DNA from: Agrobacterium sp. RAC06
GTDB taxonomy: Bacteria; Pseudomonadota; Alphaproteobacteria; Rhizobiales; Rhizobiaceae
NCBI RefSeq assembly: GCF_001713475.1
Contig: NZ_CP016499.1
Coordinates: forward strand, 1,612,001-1,676,000
Length of the DNA: 64,000 nt
Direction: 5' to 3'
Part shown: in pieces, positions 51,957 through 63,438 of the stretch
Layout: every line of letters starts with the position of its first letter
Numbering within the stretch: the first letter of the stretch is position 1
The notes under the pieces: generated by a model
Database searches by the model: none
What the model saw: only the letters and a program-made list of their open reading frames with translations
What the model was told of the DNA's origin: nothing
Translations under genes and position numbers: made by a program

Positions 51957-52715
51957 CTATCGGGTTTTGCGCCTGAACAGACCTGCGACCGCGACGGCCA
52001 CGAGGGCAACTGCCAGACCGTACCAGGTGATGACATATTGCATGTGATTGTTGGGCAGGTCGATCTGCGTCACGCCGCCCCGGGGCAGACCACCGGCGAC
52101 CGGGGTCGAATCGGCATCGAGGAAGAAGGGCAGAACGCGATCGGCCGGCAGATCCACGGAAGCGGCCATGCGGCTTAGATCCTTCCAGTAGAAGATGTTC
52201 GCCTGCTCGTCATTGTCGGGAACAAGCGAAGAGGGCTTTTCCGTCAACTCCGCCCGGGCAAGGCCGGTGACCGTCTGCGCACCTTCGATCTGTCCTTCGG
52301 CACGTCCGGCGGACTCCTTGCGGTCATAGGGAACGAAGCCGCGGTTGACGAGGAGATAGCGGCCGTCCGCGAGTTCGAGCGGGGTGTAGATGTAAAAGCC
52401 TGACTGGCCCTGGAAGGTCGCCAGGAAATGGCGCTCCTTGTCATGCAGGTAGCGGCCGCCGGCGGTGGCGTGACGATAGTCGACAGGTTCGCCGGTCGAG
52501 AGCAGGCGCTCCAACGTGGCAACATCCACGGGGGCGGCCGTGCTGCGTTCCTGGATGTCCGCGAGCAGACTTTCCTTCCAGTGCAGCCGGTTGACCTGCC
52601 AGGTGCCGAGCGACAGCAGGATGGCGAGCGCTGCCGGCACCAGAACCAGGGCAAGCCAGAAACGCCAGGTGCGGCGACCCTCGCGATTTGCCTCGTTCAT
52701 CCGTGTCTCAGCCAC
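51957..52715 (-). CDS. surf1: SURF1-family cytochrome oxidase assembly protein
   Basis: 252 residues. Two transmembrane helices flank a periplasmic domain: 'WLALVLVPAALAILLSLGTW' near the N-terminus and 'YGLAVALVAVAVAGLFR' at the end. SURF1 signatures are 'LGTWQVNRLHWKESLL' and 'YLLVNRGFVPYDRK'. It assists heme a insertion in the aa3 oxidase. The GTG start at 52715 is chosen because it has an 'aggggt' ribosome site 5 bases upstream; an ATG at 52700 is possible. It overlaps the DUF983 stop by 8 bases. Confidence 0.92.
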   Translation of the reverse strand: MAETRMNEANREGRRTWRFWLALVLVPAALAILLSLGTWQVNRLHWKESLLADIQERSTAAPVDVATLERLLSTGEPVDYRHATAGGRYLHDKERHFLATFQGQSGFYIYTPLELADGRYLLVNRGFVPYDRKESAGRAEGQIEGAQTVTGLARAELTEKPSSLVPDNDEQANIFYWKDLSRMAASVDLPADRVLPFFLDADSTPVAGGLPRGGVTQIDLPNNHMQYVITWYGLAVALVAVAVAGLFRRKTR

Positions 52716-53091
52716 GATCGATCACCCCTTGGGAGGCATTGTGCTTGTATTGCAGGGCGATCAGCAATGCCTTCAGGAAACGCATGAGCCAGAGAGTCAG
52801 CGCCACACCGAGCGGAGCAAAAACGAGGATGTGCAGCCACATCGAGGGCTGATAGGTGAGTTCCACCCAGACCGCGAAGCCAACGACGAGCAAGTCGGCA
52901 AGCAGGATGACGAAGATTGCCGGACCATCGCCGGCGTCGACCCAGGAGAGATCGAGGCCGCAGGAATTGCAGCGTGCCCTCGGTTTACTGAAGCCGTCGA
53001 AGAGCTTGCCATTGCCGCAGCGGGGGCACGACGCGGTCAGTGCCGCCTTGACCGGATCCACCGGCGGGAATTTTGCGCTGTCTTCGGTCAC
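52708..53091 (-). CDS. DUF983-family membrane protein
   Basis: 127 residues with a GTG start at 53091 preceded by 'ggagagg'. An N-terminal zinc-ribbon-like segment has two CxxC pairs ('SCPRCGNG', 'RCNSCGLD'), followed by two transmembrane helices ('FVILLADLLVVGFAVWVEL', 'HILVFAPLGVALTLWLM'). It lies between oxidase subunit III and surf1, a placement I recall from alphaproteobacterial oxidase operons, which suggests an assembly role. Function is not established. Confidence 0.88.
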   Translation of the reverse strand: MTEDSAKFPPVDPVKAALTASCPRCGNGKLFDGFSKPRARCNSCGLDLSWVDAGDGPAIFVILLADLLVVGFAVWVELTYQPSMWLHILVFAPLGVALTLWLMRFLKALLIALQYKHNASQGVIDRG

Positions 53092-53182
53092 TGAACCTCT
53101 CCTTGATGCTGCTACGTGTCCCCGGCCAACCCTTAGAGCAAGCAGTGGTTCCCGACGAGTGCCGGATCGTCGCACGGGCCGA

Positions 53183-53212
53183 AAACACGAAGGGCGGCTT
53201 TCGCCGCCCTTC
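53183..53212 (-). terminator. Terminator-like hairpin after oxidase subunit III
   Basis: A perfect 10-bp stem 'gaagggcggc' / 'gccgcccttc' with a 4-base loop, followed on the transcribed strand by 'gtgttttc'. It lies 21 bases beyond the ctaE stop and before DUF983, so it may terminate or attenuate readthrough to the assembly genes. Confidence 0.75.
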
Positions 53213-53232
53213 TGAAACTTTCGTCACCCGGA

Positions 53233-54108
53233 TCAATGGGCGAGCGGTGCACCCCAGTCGCCCCAGATGTAGATGGCGAAGAAGAGGAACAGCCAGACCA
53301 CGTCGACGAAGTGCCAGTACCAGGCGGCGGCTTCGAAGCCGAAGTGCTGCTGCGGGGTAAAGTGGCCGGCAAGCGCACGGAACAGGCAGACGATCAGGAA
53401 GATCGTACCGACCAGAACGTGGAAACCGTGGAAGCCCGTCGCCATGAAGAAGGTCGCGCCATAGATCGAGTTCTTGAAGTCGAAGGGCGAGACTGCGTAT
53501 TCATAGGCCTGCACGAAGGAGAACAGGACGCCGAGCAGCACGGTCAAGAGCAAGCCGTAGACGAGGCCCTTGCGGTCGTTGTGCAGCATGGCATGGTGGG
53601 CCCAGGTCACACAGGTGCCCGAGAGCAGCAGGATGACGGTGTTGTAGAGCGGCAGGTGCCAGGGATCGACAACCTCGATGCCAACGGGCGGCCACTGGCC
53701 ACCGGTGAACTCGACGCGGCTCGTCTGGATCGCTTCGTTGGCGAAGAGGCTGGCATCGAAGAAGGCCCAGAACCAGGCAACGAAGAACATCACTTCAGAA
53801 GCGATGAACATGATCATGCCATAGCGCAGGTGCAGCGACACGACGCGGGTGTGATGACCTTCGTGGGCTTCCTTGATGGTGTCTGCCCACCAGGCGAACA
53901 TGGTGAAAAGCACGATCGCAAGGCCGATGTAGAAGAGCCAAGGGTTGGCCCAATCCACGCCGAACAGGTTCAGCGAACCGCCGTTGAGGTAGCGCATGTA
54001 GCCGACGCCACCGAAGGTGAGGACGAAGGCGCCGATCGAGGCCAGAAGCGGCCAGGGGCTCGGATCGATGATGTGGTAGTCGTGGTTCTTCTGGTGCGCT
54101 TCGGCCAT
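53233..54108 (-). CDS. ctaE: Cytochrome c oxidase subunit III
   Basis: 291 residues with about seven transmembrane helices. Signatures are 'PSPWPLLASIGAFVLTFGGV', 'GMIMFIASEVMFFVAWFWAF', 'GGQWPPVGIEVVDPWHLPLY' and 'FHGFHVLVGTIFLIVCLFRAL'. It forms the core of the aa3 oxidase with CtaC and CtaD in the inner membrane. It lies 55 bases downstream of ctaG in the oxidase operon. Confidence 0.97.
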   Translation of the reverse strand: MAEAHQKNHDYHIIDPSPWPLLASIGAFVLTFGGVGYMRYLNGGSLNLFGVDWANPWLFYIGLAIVLFTMFAWWADTIKEAHEGHHTRVVSLHLRYGMIMFIASEVMFFVAWFWAFFDASLFANEAIQTSRVEFTGGQWPPVGIEVVDPWHLPLYNTVILLLSGTCVTWAHHAMLHNDRKGLVYGLLLTVLLGVLFSFVQAYEYAVSPFDFKNSIYGATFFMATGFHGFHVLVGTIFLIVCLFRALAGHFTPQQHFGFEAAAWYWHFVDVVWLFLFFAIYIWGDWGAPLAH

Positions 54109-54163
54109 TTCAGCAATCCCCGAATGTCAATTTCATTACGAGTTCCGGCGAGCCGGAGCCCTC

Positions 54164-54787
54164 TCACAGTTTCGGCTGTCCTTTGTCTTCCTCGACCGCG
54201 AGTGCGGCCACCGGCGCCTGATCTGCGCGCGGATAGAAGGTGTAGGACAGGGTAATCGTTCCGATGCCCTTTGTCTCATCCGCCTCGACGATGGCGGGGT
54301 CAACGAAGAAGACGACCGGCATTTCCAGTGTCTCGCCCGGCTGCAACGTGGTTTCAGTGAAGCAGAAGCACTGGACTTTATTGAAGTAGGCTCCGGCTTC
54401 GCCGGGGGTGACGTTGAAGACCGCCTCACCCGTGACCGGATGGGGCGAATTGTTCGTCGCGGTATAGGTGATCTGAACGGTCTCGCCGATCTTCGGCGTC
54501 ACCTTCTTGTCGACCGCCTTGAAATCCCAGTTCAGACCGGACGCTGCATTGGCGTCGAAGGTCACGTTGATCGTACGATCCAGGACCACGTCCGAGACCT
54601 GCTCCACCCGCTGGGTCGTGCCGCCATAGCCGGTCACCTGGCAGAACAGCTGATAGAGCGGAACGGCCGCATAGGCCATACCCACCATGCCGCCGACGAA
54701 GACGACACAGGCGGTCGCTACGCCAACATTGCGGCGGTTCGAAACCTTGATGTTCTCGTTCGATACAGTCACGGTGCGAAGCCTCAT
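54164..54787 (-). CDS. ctaG: Cytochrome c oxidase assembly protein CtaG/Cox11
   Basis: 207 residues. Delivers copper to the CuB site of subunit I. One transmembrane helix ('[20 protein letters not shown]') anchors a periplasmic immunoglobulin-like domain with the copper motif '[12 protein letters not shown]'. '[20 protein letters not shown]' is the family signature. Its start codon overlaps the coxF stop by one base, so the two are coupled. Confidence 0.96.
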   Translation of the reverse strand: MRLRTVTVSNENIKVSNRRNVGVATACVVFVGGMVGMAYAAVPLYQLFCQVTGYGGTTQRVEQVSDVVLDRTINVTFDANAASGLNWDFKAVDKKVTPKIGETVQITYTATNNSPHPVTGEAVFNVTPGEAGAYFNKVQCFCFTETTLQPGETLEMPVVFFVDPAIVEADETKGIGTITLSYTFYPRADQAPVAALAVEEDKGQPKL

Positions 54788-54921
54788 TAACCCACGTTGC
54801 CGATCTTGATGATGGTTACGACGTAGAAGATCACCACCAGAGCTGCGAGCACCACGCCAAGCGCGATGTTGCGGCCGCGACGGGACTTCTTCTGCTTGTC
54901 ATTCAGTTGCACGGTCTCCAT
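54787..54921 (-). CDS. coxF: CoxF-like small cytochrome oxidase operon protein
   Basis: A 44-residue reading frame between ctaB and ctaG. A basic head '[19 protein letters not shown]' is followed by one transmembrane helix ('[18 protein letters not shown]') and ends in 'KIGNVG'. Both ends overlap neighbouring genes by one base (ctaB stop at 54921, ctaG start at 54787), which leaves little doubt that it is translated. In alphaproteobacterial cta operons a small gene at this position is called coxF; its function is not established. Confidence 0.85.
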   Translation of the reverse strand: METVQLNDKQKKSRRGRNIALGVVLAALVVIFYVVTIIKIGNVG

Positions 54922-55877
54922 CAGGCGGCACCTCCGAGGCTTGCCGCAAAGGGCGCGACGTAAAAGTCGATCATCAGGGCCGAGAAGATCGCGAAGAGAT
55001 AGAAGATCGAATAGGCGAACAGCTTCTTGGCCGGCACCATCTTTTCGTCGCCGTCGGCCATGCGCCAGACGGCGATGGAACAGTGCACGAAGATTGCGCC
55101 AAGAAGGGCTGCTACAATGCCGTAACCGATCGAAGACAGGCCGGTGAAGGTCGGCAGCACACCGGTGATGGCCGTCAGCACGGCGTATACCGCGATCTGA
55201 CGCTTGGTCGACGGGATGCCTGCGACGTTCGGCATCATAGGCACGCCGACATCACCGTAATCCTTCATCTTGAACAGCGCGAGCGCCCAGAAATGCGCCG
55301 GCGTCCAAAGGAAGATGATCATGAAGAGGATGAAGCTGTCGAGCGACACACCACCCGTCACGCAGGCCCAGCCGACCATGGGCGGAAAGGCGCCGGCCGC
55401 ACCGCCGATGACGATGTTCTGCGAGGTCGAGCGCTTCAGCCACATCGTATAGACGACGGCGTAGAAGAAGATGGTGAAGGCGAGCAGACCGGCGGCAAAC
55501 CAGTTCACGGCGAGGCCAAGCACGCCGACCGAAAACACCGAGAGGACGAGGCCGAAGGCGAGCGCCTCTTCCGGCGTGACGCGACCGGCCGGTACCGGAC
55601 GGGTCGCCGTGCGGCTCATGATGGCGTCGATGTCGGCATCGTACCACATGTTCAGCGCGCCGGATGCGCCGGCGCCAACTGCGATGCAGAGGATCGCGAT
55701 GAAGCCGATGATCGGATTGATTTCGCCGGGCGCAAGAACCAAGCCGGCAAGCGCCGTGAAGACGACGAGCGACATGACCCGCGGCTTCAGGAGCGCGAAG
55801 AAATCGCGCGGGTTCGCTTCGGACAGGCGAACCTCGCCTTCGATGCCGAATACGTCGCGATTGTCGATGACCGTCAT
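54921..55877 (-). CDS. ctaB: Heme o synthase (protoheme IX farnesyltransferase)
   Basis: 318 residues, about nine transmembrane helices of the UbiA prenyltransferase superfamily. Attaches farnesyl to heme b for the aa3 oxidase. Aspartate-rich motifs are '[20 protein letters not shown]' and '[18 protein letters not shown]'. '[17 protein letters not shown]' is the usual N-terminal feature. It is in the oxidase operon after ctaD, 90 bases downstream. Confidence 0.97.
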   Translation of the reverse strand: MTVIDNRDVFGIEGEVRLSEANPRDFFALLKPRVMSLVVFTALAGLVLAPGEINPIIGFIAILCIAVGAGASGALNMWYDADIDAIMSRTATRPVPAGRVTPEEALAFGLVLSVFSVGVLGLAVNWFAAGLLAFTIFFYAVVYTMWLKRSTSQNIVIGGAAGAFPPMVGWACVTGGVSLDSFILFMIIFLWTPAHFWALALFKMKDYGDVGVPMMPNVAGIPSTKRQIAVYAVLTAITGVLPTFTGLSSIGYGIVAALLGAIFVHCSIAVWRMADGDEKMVPAKKLFAYSIFYLFAIFSALMIDFYVAPFAASLGGAA

Positions 55878-55909
55878 GCTTTCGAATTCCGTCTTTCGTT
55901 TGGCTTTGC

Positions 55910-55940
55910 GGGCGCCGCGATCCCGAAGATCGCGGCGCCC
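55910..55940 (-). other. Strong hairpin between ctaD and ctaB
   Basis: A perfect 13-bp stem 'gggcgccgcgatc' / 'gatcgcggcgccc' with a 5-base loop, 27 bases beyond the ctaD stop. There is no U-run after it on the transcribed strand, so I read it as an intercistronic mRNA-stabilising or partial-termination structure that could keep subunit I transcripts more abundant than ctaB. Confidence 0.65.
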
Positions 55941-55967
55941 GTTAGCGTTTCGCAGGTTAGGCGCTGC

Positions 55968-58522
<2,555 letters not shown>

Positions 58523-58851
58523 CACGGTTTGGTCTCCCACAAGCGCTTGATCCACATCAAACCATAGCGCAAAAATCATGCTAGTGTCGCCGTTTCAAAT
58601 CACAGATTGGCCGCAATCGCAATACGCCCGCGCGAAAGGCGGTGCGGCATTTTTGCGCTTCATCAAATACATGCGACCGCGATACACAGGCTTTAACCAG
58701 TTGGGGCACCATGAGGCGCATGATTGCGCTTCTACATCCAAAAACGCAGTCCCAATTATGCCGCACTCGACCTTAAAACAGGGGTCGGGGCTTCCATTTG
58801 CGGACCCTCGCGACAAGAATGTCGTCAATGATTCGTTTTCCAGAGGTTTTC
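58523..58851. other. Intergenic region, divergent promoters of the oxidase operon and the IalB-like gene
   Basis: 329 bases without a convincing gene. The ctaC-proximal part is more AT-rich at about 58560-58600 and 58640-58680. I see no clear FnrN or CRP-like site by eye. Confidence 0.5.
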
Positions 58852-59382
58852 ATGGGTCTGCCTAGACTTGCCTGGTCGAGCCTGACCGCGAGCGCCGTGC
58901 TGATGGCCGCACTCGCCACTCCGGCGCTGAGCCAGCAACAGCAACAACAGCCGGGCTCGATCCGCTCCAACCACGGCGCCTGGTCTGTCATCTGCGACAA
59001 GCCGGCCGGCGCTTCGGAAGAACAATGTGCGCTGATGCAGAACGTTATTGCGGAAGACAGGCCGGAAGTCGGCCTTTCCGTCGTCGTGCTGAAGACCGCT
59101 GATCGCAAGGCCCGCATCCTGCGCATTCTCGCACCGCTCGGCGTTCTCCTGAAGGACGGCATGGAGCTCTTCGTCGACGGCAACAATATCGGTCGGGCCT
59201 ATTTCACCCGCTGTTTCTCAGAAGGCTGCTATGTCGAAGTCGAGATCGACGAAGAGCTGATGAAGATCCTGCGGGCCGGCCAGGCAGCCGTCTTTGCGCT
59301 TCGCGAATCGGCAGACCAGGACCGCGTCGGCATTCCGATCGAGCTTGCCGGCTTCGGCGAAGGCTATGACACACTGCCGTAA
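58852..59382 (+). CDS. Invasion-associated locus B (IalB)-family exported protein
   Basis: 176 residues with start at 58852, preceded by 'agagg' at 5 bases; in-frame starts at 58828 and 58831 are possible. A signal peptide cleaves near 'ATPALSQ', then a short poly-Gln run and an IalB domain: 'NHGAWSVICDKPAGASEEQC', 'VVLKTADRKARILRILAPLG' and 'FTRCFSEGCYVEVEIDEELM'. In Bartonella the family affects erythrocyte invasion; in free-living rhizobia the role is unknown. A terminator follows at 59418. Confidence 0.92.
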   Translation: MGLPRLAWSSLTASAVLMAALATPALSQQQQQQPGSIRSNHGAWSVICDKPAGASEEQCALMQNVIAEDRPEVGLSVVVLKTADRKARILRILAPLGVLLKDGMELFVDGNNIGRAYFTRCFSEGCYVEVEIDEELMKILRAGQAAVFALRESADQDRVGIPIELAGFGEGYDTLP

Positions 59383-59417
59383 GGGCGCGGTCGCCTGATC
59401 GTGATGACATTATAGAC

Positions 59418-59450
59418 AGGGGCAAGTCCGGCGGGCTTGCCCCTCTTTCG
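59418..59450 (+). terminator. Rho-independent terminator after the IalB-like gene
   Basis: A 9-bp stem 'aggggcaag' / 'cttgcccct' with a 9-base loop that can pair further, followed by 'ctttcgttg'. Confidence 0.8.
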
Positions 59451-59493
59451 TTGCGCGCCTACATGCTGAAGGCCAGCGCCCAAGGAGACATTC

Positions 59494-60909
59494 ATGACCC
59501 AGGACCTTATCTCCCTCTTCGATTGCGACGAAGCCACGCTGACGCGGCGCGTTGCGGATGCTCTCAAGGGCGCCGACGACGGAGAGTTGTTCGTCGAACA
59601 TGCCCAGGCGGAATCGCTGACCTTCGACAATGGTCGCCTGAAGGGTGGCTCTTTCAACACGGACCAGGGGTTCGGCCTGCGCGCCGTGGCCGACGAAGCG
59701 GTCGGTTATGCCCATTCCGGCGAGCTGTCTCTGGCCGCGCTTTCCCGCGCGGCGGACGCCGTGGGTGCTGTGACCCATGGCTATTCCGGCTCGTATGCGA
59801 CGGCGCCACAGAGGACCAATGCCAAACTCTATGGTGACGGCAACCCGATCGGCTCCCCGACCTTCGAGGAGAAGGTGAAGCTGCTCTCGGAGATCGATGC
59901 CTATCTGCGCGACAAGGATCCCAAGGTGCGGCAGGTCACGGCAACCGTCGGCGCAAGCTGGCAGGTGGTCGAGATCCTGCGTGCCGACGGCCACCGGGTG
60001 CGCGACATCCGGCCGATGACCCGCATCAACATTTCCGTTGTCACCGGCCAGGGCGACCGCCAGGAAAGCGGCTCCTTTGGCACTGGCGGCCGCATGAGCT
60101 TCAACGAGTTCCTGACCGAGGAGAGCTGGCGCCGTGGTGCCGACGACGCACTGCGTCAGGCGCTGATCAATCTCGAAGCCCAGGAGGCGCCGGCCGGCAC
60201 CATGGACATCGTGCTCGGCAATGGCTGGCCGGGCGTCATGCTGCACGAGGCAGTCGGCCACGGGCTGGAAGGTGACTTCAACCGCAAGAAAACCTCCGCC
60301 TTTGCCGGCCTGATGGGCGAGATGGTGGCGGCTCCCGGCGTCACCGTCGTTGACGATGGCACGATCAACGACCGGCGCGGATCGATCACCGTCGACGACG
60401 AGGGCACGCCGTCCGCCTACAACGTTCTGATCGAGAACGGCAAACTGGTCGGCTACATGCAGGATCGGCAGAATGCCCGGTTGATGGGCATGAAGGCGAC
60501 CGGCAACGGACGTCGCCAGGGTTATGCCCACCAGCCCATGCCGCGCATGACCAATACCTACATGCTCTCGGGCGACAAGACGCCGGAGGAGATCATCGCC
60601 TCCGTCAAGAAGGGCATTTATGCCGTCTCCTTCGGCGGCGGACAGGTGGACATCACCTCGGGCAAGTTCGTCTTCGGCTGCACCGAGGCCTATCTGATCG
60701 AAAACGGCAAGATCGGCGCACCGGTCAAGGGCGCCATGCTGATCGGCAACGGTCCCGATGCGATGAAGCGCATCTCGATGATCGGCAACGACACCAAGCT
60801 TGACACGGGCATCGGCAATTGTGGCAAGGCCGGTCAATGGGTCCCCGTCGGCGTTGGTCAGCCGCATCTGCGGATGGACCAGATCACGGTGGGCGGGACG
60901 AAGGCTTGA
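59494..60909 (+). CDS. tldD: Metalloprotease TldD
   Basis: 471 residues. With TldE (PmbA, not in this window) it forms a protease that unfolds and degrades peptides, for example in microcin maturation and CcdA antitoxin decay. The zinc motif HExxxH is 'MLHEAVGHGLEGDFNRKKTS', and 'CTEAYLIENGKIGAPVKGAM' is the C-terminal signature. The upstream 'ggagaca' matches a ribosome site. It overlaps the glyoxalase-fold gene. Confidence 0.95.
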   Translation: MTQDLISLFDCDEATLTRRVADALKGADDGELFVEHAQAESLTFDNGRLKGGSFNTDQGFGLRAVADEAVGYAHSGELSLAALSRAADAVGAVTHGYSGSYATAPQRTNAKLYGDGNPIGSPTFEEKVKLLSEIDAYLRDKDPKVRQVTATVGASWQVVEILRADGHRVRDIRPMTRINISVVTGQGDRQESGSFGTGGRMSFNEFLTEESWRRGADDALRQALINLEAQEAPAGTMDIVLGNGWPGVMLHEAVGHGLEGDFNRKKTSAFAGLMGEMVAAPGVTVVDDGTINDRRGSITVDDEGTPSAYNVLIENGKLVGYMQDRQNARLMGMKATGNGRRQGYAHQPMPRMTNTYMLSGDKTPEEIIASVKKGIYAVSFGGGQVDITSGKFVFGCTEAYLIENGKIGAPVKGAMLIGNGPDAMKRISMIGNDTKLDTGIGNCGKAGQWVPVGVGQPHLRMDQITVGGTKA

Positions 60910-61334
60910 GGGAAAACGCGCTCGTCCCCGAACTGGCGGTCAGCGACTGGCGGACGAGCCGCGCCTTCTACTGCGATCTTGTTGGATTCGAGGTTGCCTA
61001 TGAGCGGCCCGAAGAGGGCTTCAGTTTTCTGACCCTCGGAGACGCGCAGCTGATGATCGACCAGATTGGGATCGGGCGGACCTTCGAGGTTCAGGACGCT
61101 CCTGTCGAACGGTCACTTGGCCGCGGCCTGAATCTGCAGATCCTGGTGCCGCAGGTTGCACCCGTTCTGAAGCGGCTTGCTACGGCCGGAGTGTCTCTAT
61201 ATCTGCCGCTCGAAGAGAAGTGGTACCGGCGCGGCGATCGTGAGGTCGGCAACCGGCAGTTCGTCGTGCCGGATCCGGATGGTTACCTGCTAAGGCTCTA
61301 CGAAGACTTGGGTGAACGCGATCTAGACCGCTAG
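60906..61334 (+). CDS. Glyoxalase/bleomycin-resistance (VOC) fold protein
   Basis: 142 residues with a TTG start at 60906 that overlaps the tldD stop (TTGA). No ATG or GTG in frame fits before the conserved start 'LVPELAVSDWRTSRAFYCDL'. Typical VOC segments are 'VGFEVAYERPEEGFSFLTL', 'LGRGLNLQILVPQVAPVL' and 'FVVPDPDGYLLRLYEDLG'. Members include bleomycin-binding proteins and metal-dependent lyases. The specific function is unknown; coupling to tldD is unusual. Confidence 0.85.
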   Translation: MRENALVPELAVSDWRTSRAFYCDLVGFEVAYERPEEGFSFLTLGDAQLMIDQIGIGRTFEVQDAPVERSLGRGLNLQILVPQVAPVLKRLATAGVSLYLPLEEKWYRRGDREVGNRQFVVPDPDGYLLRLYEDLGERDLDR

Positions 61335-61384
61335 CCTTCGCAGTCACCACTCGATAGCCGCTGCGGAAGCCCGCATCGAACCCC

Positions 61385-62701
61385 TCACCCCCGCGCGGGC
61401 ATCAGGACGCAGTCGTAGCGCTGGCGCACCAGCTTATCGCAGGCCGCACGAGCCGCTTCCTTGGTCTCGAATCCGGTGAAACGGGCGCGGTAGAAGGTGA
61501 TGCCGTTGCGGGTGACCATTTCGGTATAGGTGTCGAGCCCCTGAAGCGGGCCACCGACCTTCTGGCGGGCCTGGGACAGCAAGTCCATGGCTGCCTGGGC
61601 GGATGTCGCGGCGGCAATCTGGACCTGCCATCTGCGTTCGAAAGAGGTCGCGGGCGTGCTGGCGGTCTGCTGCGGGTCGACGGCAGCAAAGCGGCTTGCC
61701 GGTGTCGCGACGAGGTCTGCGGTTTCGGCCTGTGACGATGGCGCATAAGCCGAGGCGGTGCCCGGCGTCGCGGTCCCTGTGGCTCCGGCGAGCCCCTGCA
61801 CTGCGGCCAGCGCCGACTGGCGGGAAACCGGAACCGGTACCTCGTCGCCAAGGCGGGCTAGATCCATCTGCGCGCCGGTCGAACGGGAGACGAGAAGCTG
61901 TTGGCCGGTCGAGGCCTTCTTGATGCTGGCGTCGATCAGACGCTCCATGATCTTGTCGCGGCTGGCAGCCGTGCGGCCGCCCATGACGACGCCGATGACG
62001 CGGCGGCCATCATGCTCGACTGCGCTGACCAGATTGAAGCCTGACGCGTTGGTATAGCCGGTCTTGATGCCGTCCATGCCCTTGTAGCGATACATGAGGT
62101 TGTTGTGACCGTTGATCGTCTTGCCGCGGAACTTGAAGCTCTTGGTGGCGAAGAGTTCGTATTCCTTCGGGAAGTCGCGCATCAGGGCGACACCGAGGGT
62201 CGACATGTCGCGGGCTGTGGTAAACTGCCGGGGATGCGGCAGGCCGGAGGCATTGAAGAAGGTGGTGTTCATCATGCCGAGCGAACGGGCCTTGCGCGTC
62301 ATGAGGGCCGCAAAGCCCTCTTCACTGCCGCCGATCTTCTCGCCGATCGCAGCCGAGGCGTCATTGGCCGAGCGGACGATCATGGCGAGTACGGCTTCGC
62401 GGACGGTGATGCTGTCGCCTGCCTTGACGAAGAGCTTGGTCGGCGGGCGGGAGGCGGCATGTTTCGAAAAGGGAACGGGGCTATCCCAGCTGAGCTTGCC
62501 GGCCTTGATCGCGTCGAAAACCATGTAGACGGACATCATCTTGGTCAGCGATGCCGGGTGATTGAGCACGTCCGCGTTTTCGGAGGCGAGGACTTCGCCG
62601 GTGCGGGCATCGAGCAGAAGCTGGGCACTTCCTGCCTGGGCTGTCGTCGAGAGGGAGAGGATCGCCACGCAAAACGAGAACGCGATCAGCAACTTGCTCA
62701 T
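61385..62701 (-). CDS. D-alanyl-D-alanine carboxypeptidase (PBP5/6 type) with C-terminal SPOR domain
   Basis: 438 residues. A signal peptide ends near 'STTAQAGS'. The active-site serine is Ser51 in 'SLTK'; the SxN motif is 'VRSANDASAAIGEKIGGS' and the KTG motif is 'GMDGIKTGYTNASGFNLV'. The C-terminal part (about 360-435) is a SPOR-like domain ('WQVQIAAATSAQAAMDLLS', 'YRARFTGFETKEAARAACDK') that should target the enzyme to denuded septal peptidoglycan. It trims pentapeptides during cell-wall growth and division. Confidence 0.93.
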   Translation of the reverse strand: MSKLLIAFSFCVAILSLSTTAQAGSAQLLLDARTGEVLASENADVLNHPASLTKMMSVYMVFDAIKAGKLSWDSPVPFSKHAASRPPTKLFVKAGDSITVREAVLAMIVRSANDASAAIGEKIGGSEEGFAALMTRKARSLGMMNTTFFNASGLPHPRQFTTARDMSTLGVALMRDFPKEYELFATKSFKFRGKTINGHNNLMYRYKGMDGIKTGYTNASGFNLVSAVEHDGRRVIGVVMGGRTAASRDKIMERLIDASIKKASTGQQLLVSRSTGAQMDLARLGDEVPVPVSRQSALAAVQGLAGATGTATPGTASAYAPSSQAETADLVATPASRFAAVDPQQTASTPATSFERRWQVQIAAATSAQAAMDLLSQARQKVGGPLQGLDTYTEMVTRNGITFYRARFTGFETKEAARAACDKLVRQRYDCVLMPARG

Positions 62702-62915
62702 GAAAACTCCAATGCCGCCCGGATTTCAATGATGACTGCGACTGGTTCGATTCGATCGATCCGCCGTCTTCGGGTTGAGGCCCTATGGCAAGAATGGGGC
62801 GACAATCAGCCGATCGGAATCAAATGCAACCATCGATCCACAGAAGGTCGCCCGATCATGGTCAACAGATGGTTAATCGATTGCGCGAATGCTGGCACGG
62901 ACGGTCACGAAGGCG

Positions 62916-63359
62916 TCAGCGGGCGAAGGTCACAGCGCCAGTCCCTTCTTCACCCAGCCGGTCTGCGGGATTGACCAGATGGCAGCGCTGGAGAGACAGG
63001 CAGCCACAGCCAATGCAGCCGTCGAGATCATGCCGCAGGCCTTCGAGAATGCGGATGCGCTGGTCGAGCCTCTCGGCCCAGCGGGTGGCAATCTCACGCC
63101 AGTCTTGGGGCGTCGGCGTGCGCTTCTGCGGCAGTGCGGACAGCGCCGCGGCGACTTCCGAGAGCGGAAGCCCCACCTCTTGCGCGGCGCGGATCAAGGC
63201 GAGCCTGCGCAGCACGTCGCGGCCGTAGCGGCGCTGATTGCCGCCCGTCCTGTCGGCGAAGATCAGACCCTTGCGCTCGTAGAAATGGATGGCGGACACG
63301 GCCAGTCCGCTGCGGCGGGCGACATCTCCGACGGTCAGATGGTTTTTTTGTTCGGGCAT
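62916..63359 (-). CDS. soxR: Redox-sensing MerR-family regulator SoxR
   Basis: 147 residues. The N-terminal MerR helix-turn-helix is 'LTVGDVARRSGLAVSAIHFY'. The [2Fe-2S] cluster cysteines are C-X2-C-X-C-X5-C in 'GCIGCGCLSLQRCHLV' near the C-terminus. It is activated by redox-cycling compounds. It is divergent from an MFS transporter gene with a SoxR box between them. No soxS gene is seen, as expected outside enterics, where SoxR directly controls pumps. Confidence 0.94.
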   Translation of the reverse strand: MPEQKNHLTVGDVARRSGLAVSAIHFYERKGLIFADRTGGNQRRYGRDVLRRLALIRAAQEVGLPLSEVAAALSALPQKRTPTPQDWREIATRWAERLDQRIRILEGLRHDLDGCIGCGCLSLQRCHLVNPADRLGEEGTGAVTFAR

Positions 63360-63366
63360 GGCTTTA

Positions 63367-63384
63367 CCTCAACCTTTGTTGAGG
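63367..63384. promoter_or_regulatory. SoxR box between soxR and the MFS gene
   Basis: An 18-bp imperfect palindrome 'cctcaacctttgttgagg', very close to the canonical SoxR site (CCTCAA and TTGAGG halves with a 6-base centre). It lies 8 bases from the soxR start and 55 bases from the MFS start. Confidence 0.8.
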
Positions 63385-63438
63385 TTGTAGCATCGCGTCA
63401 AATCGCATCCAATGCCATTTCGCAAAGTGAGTTCACGA

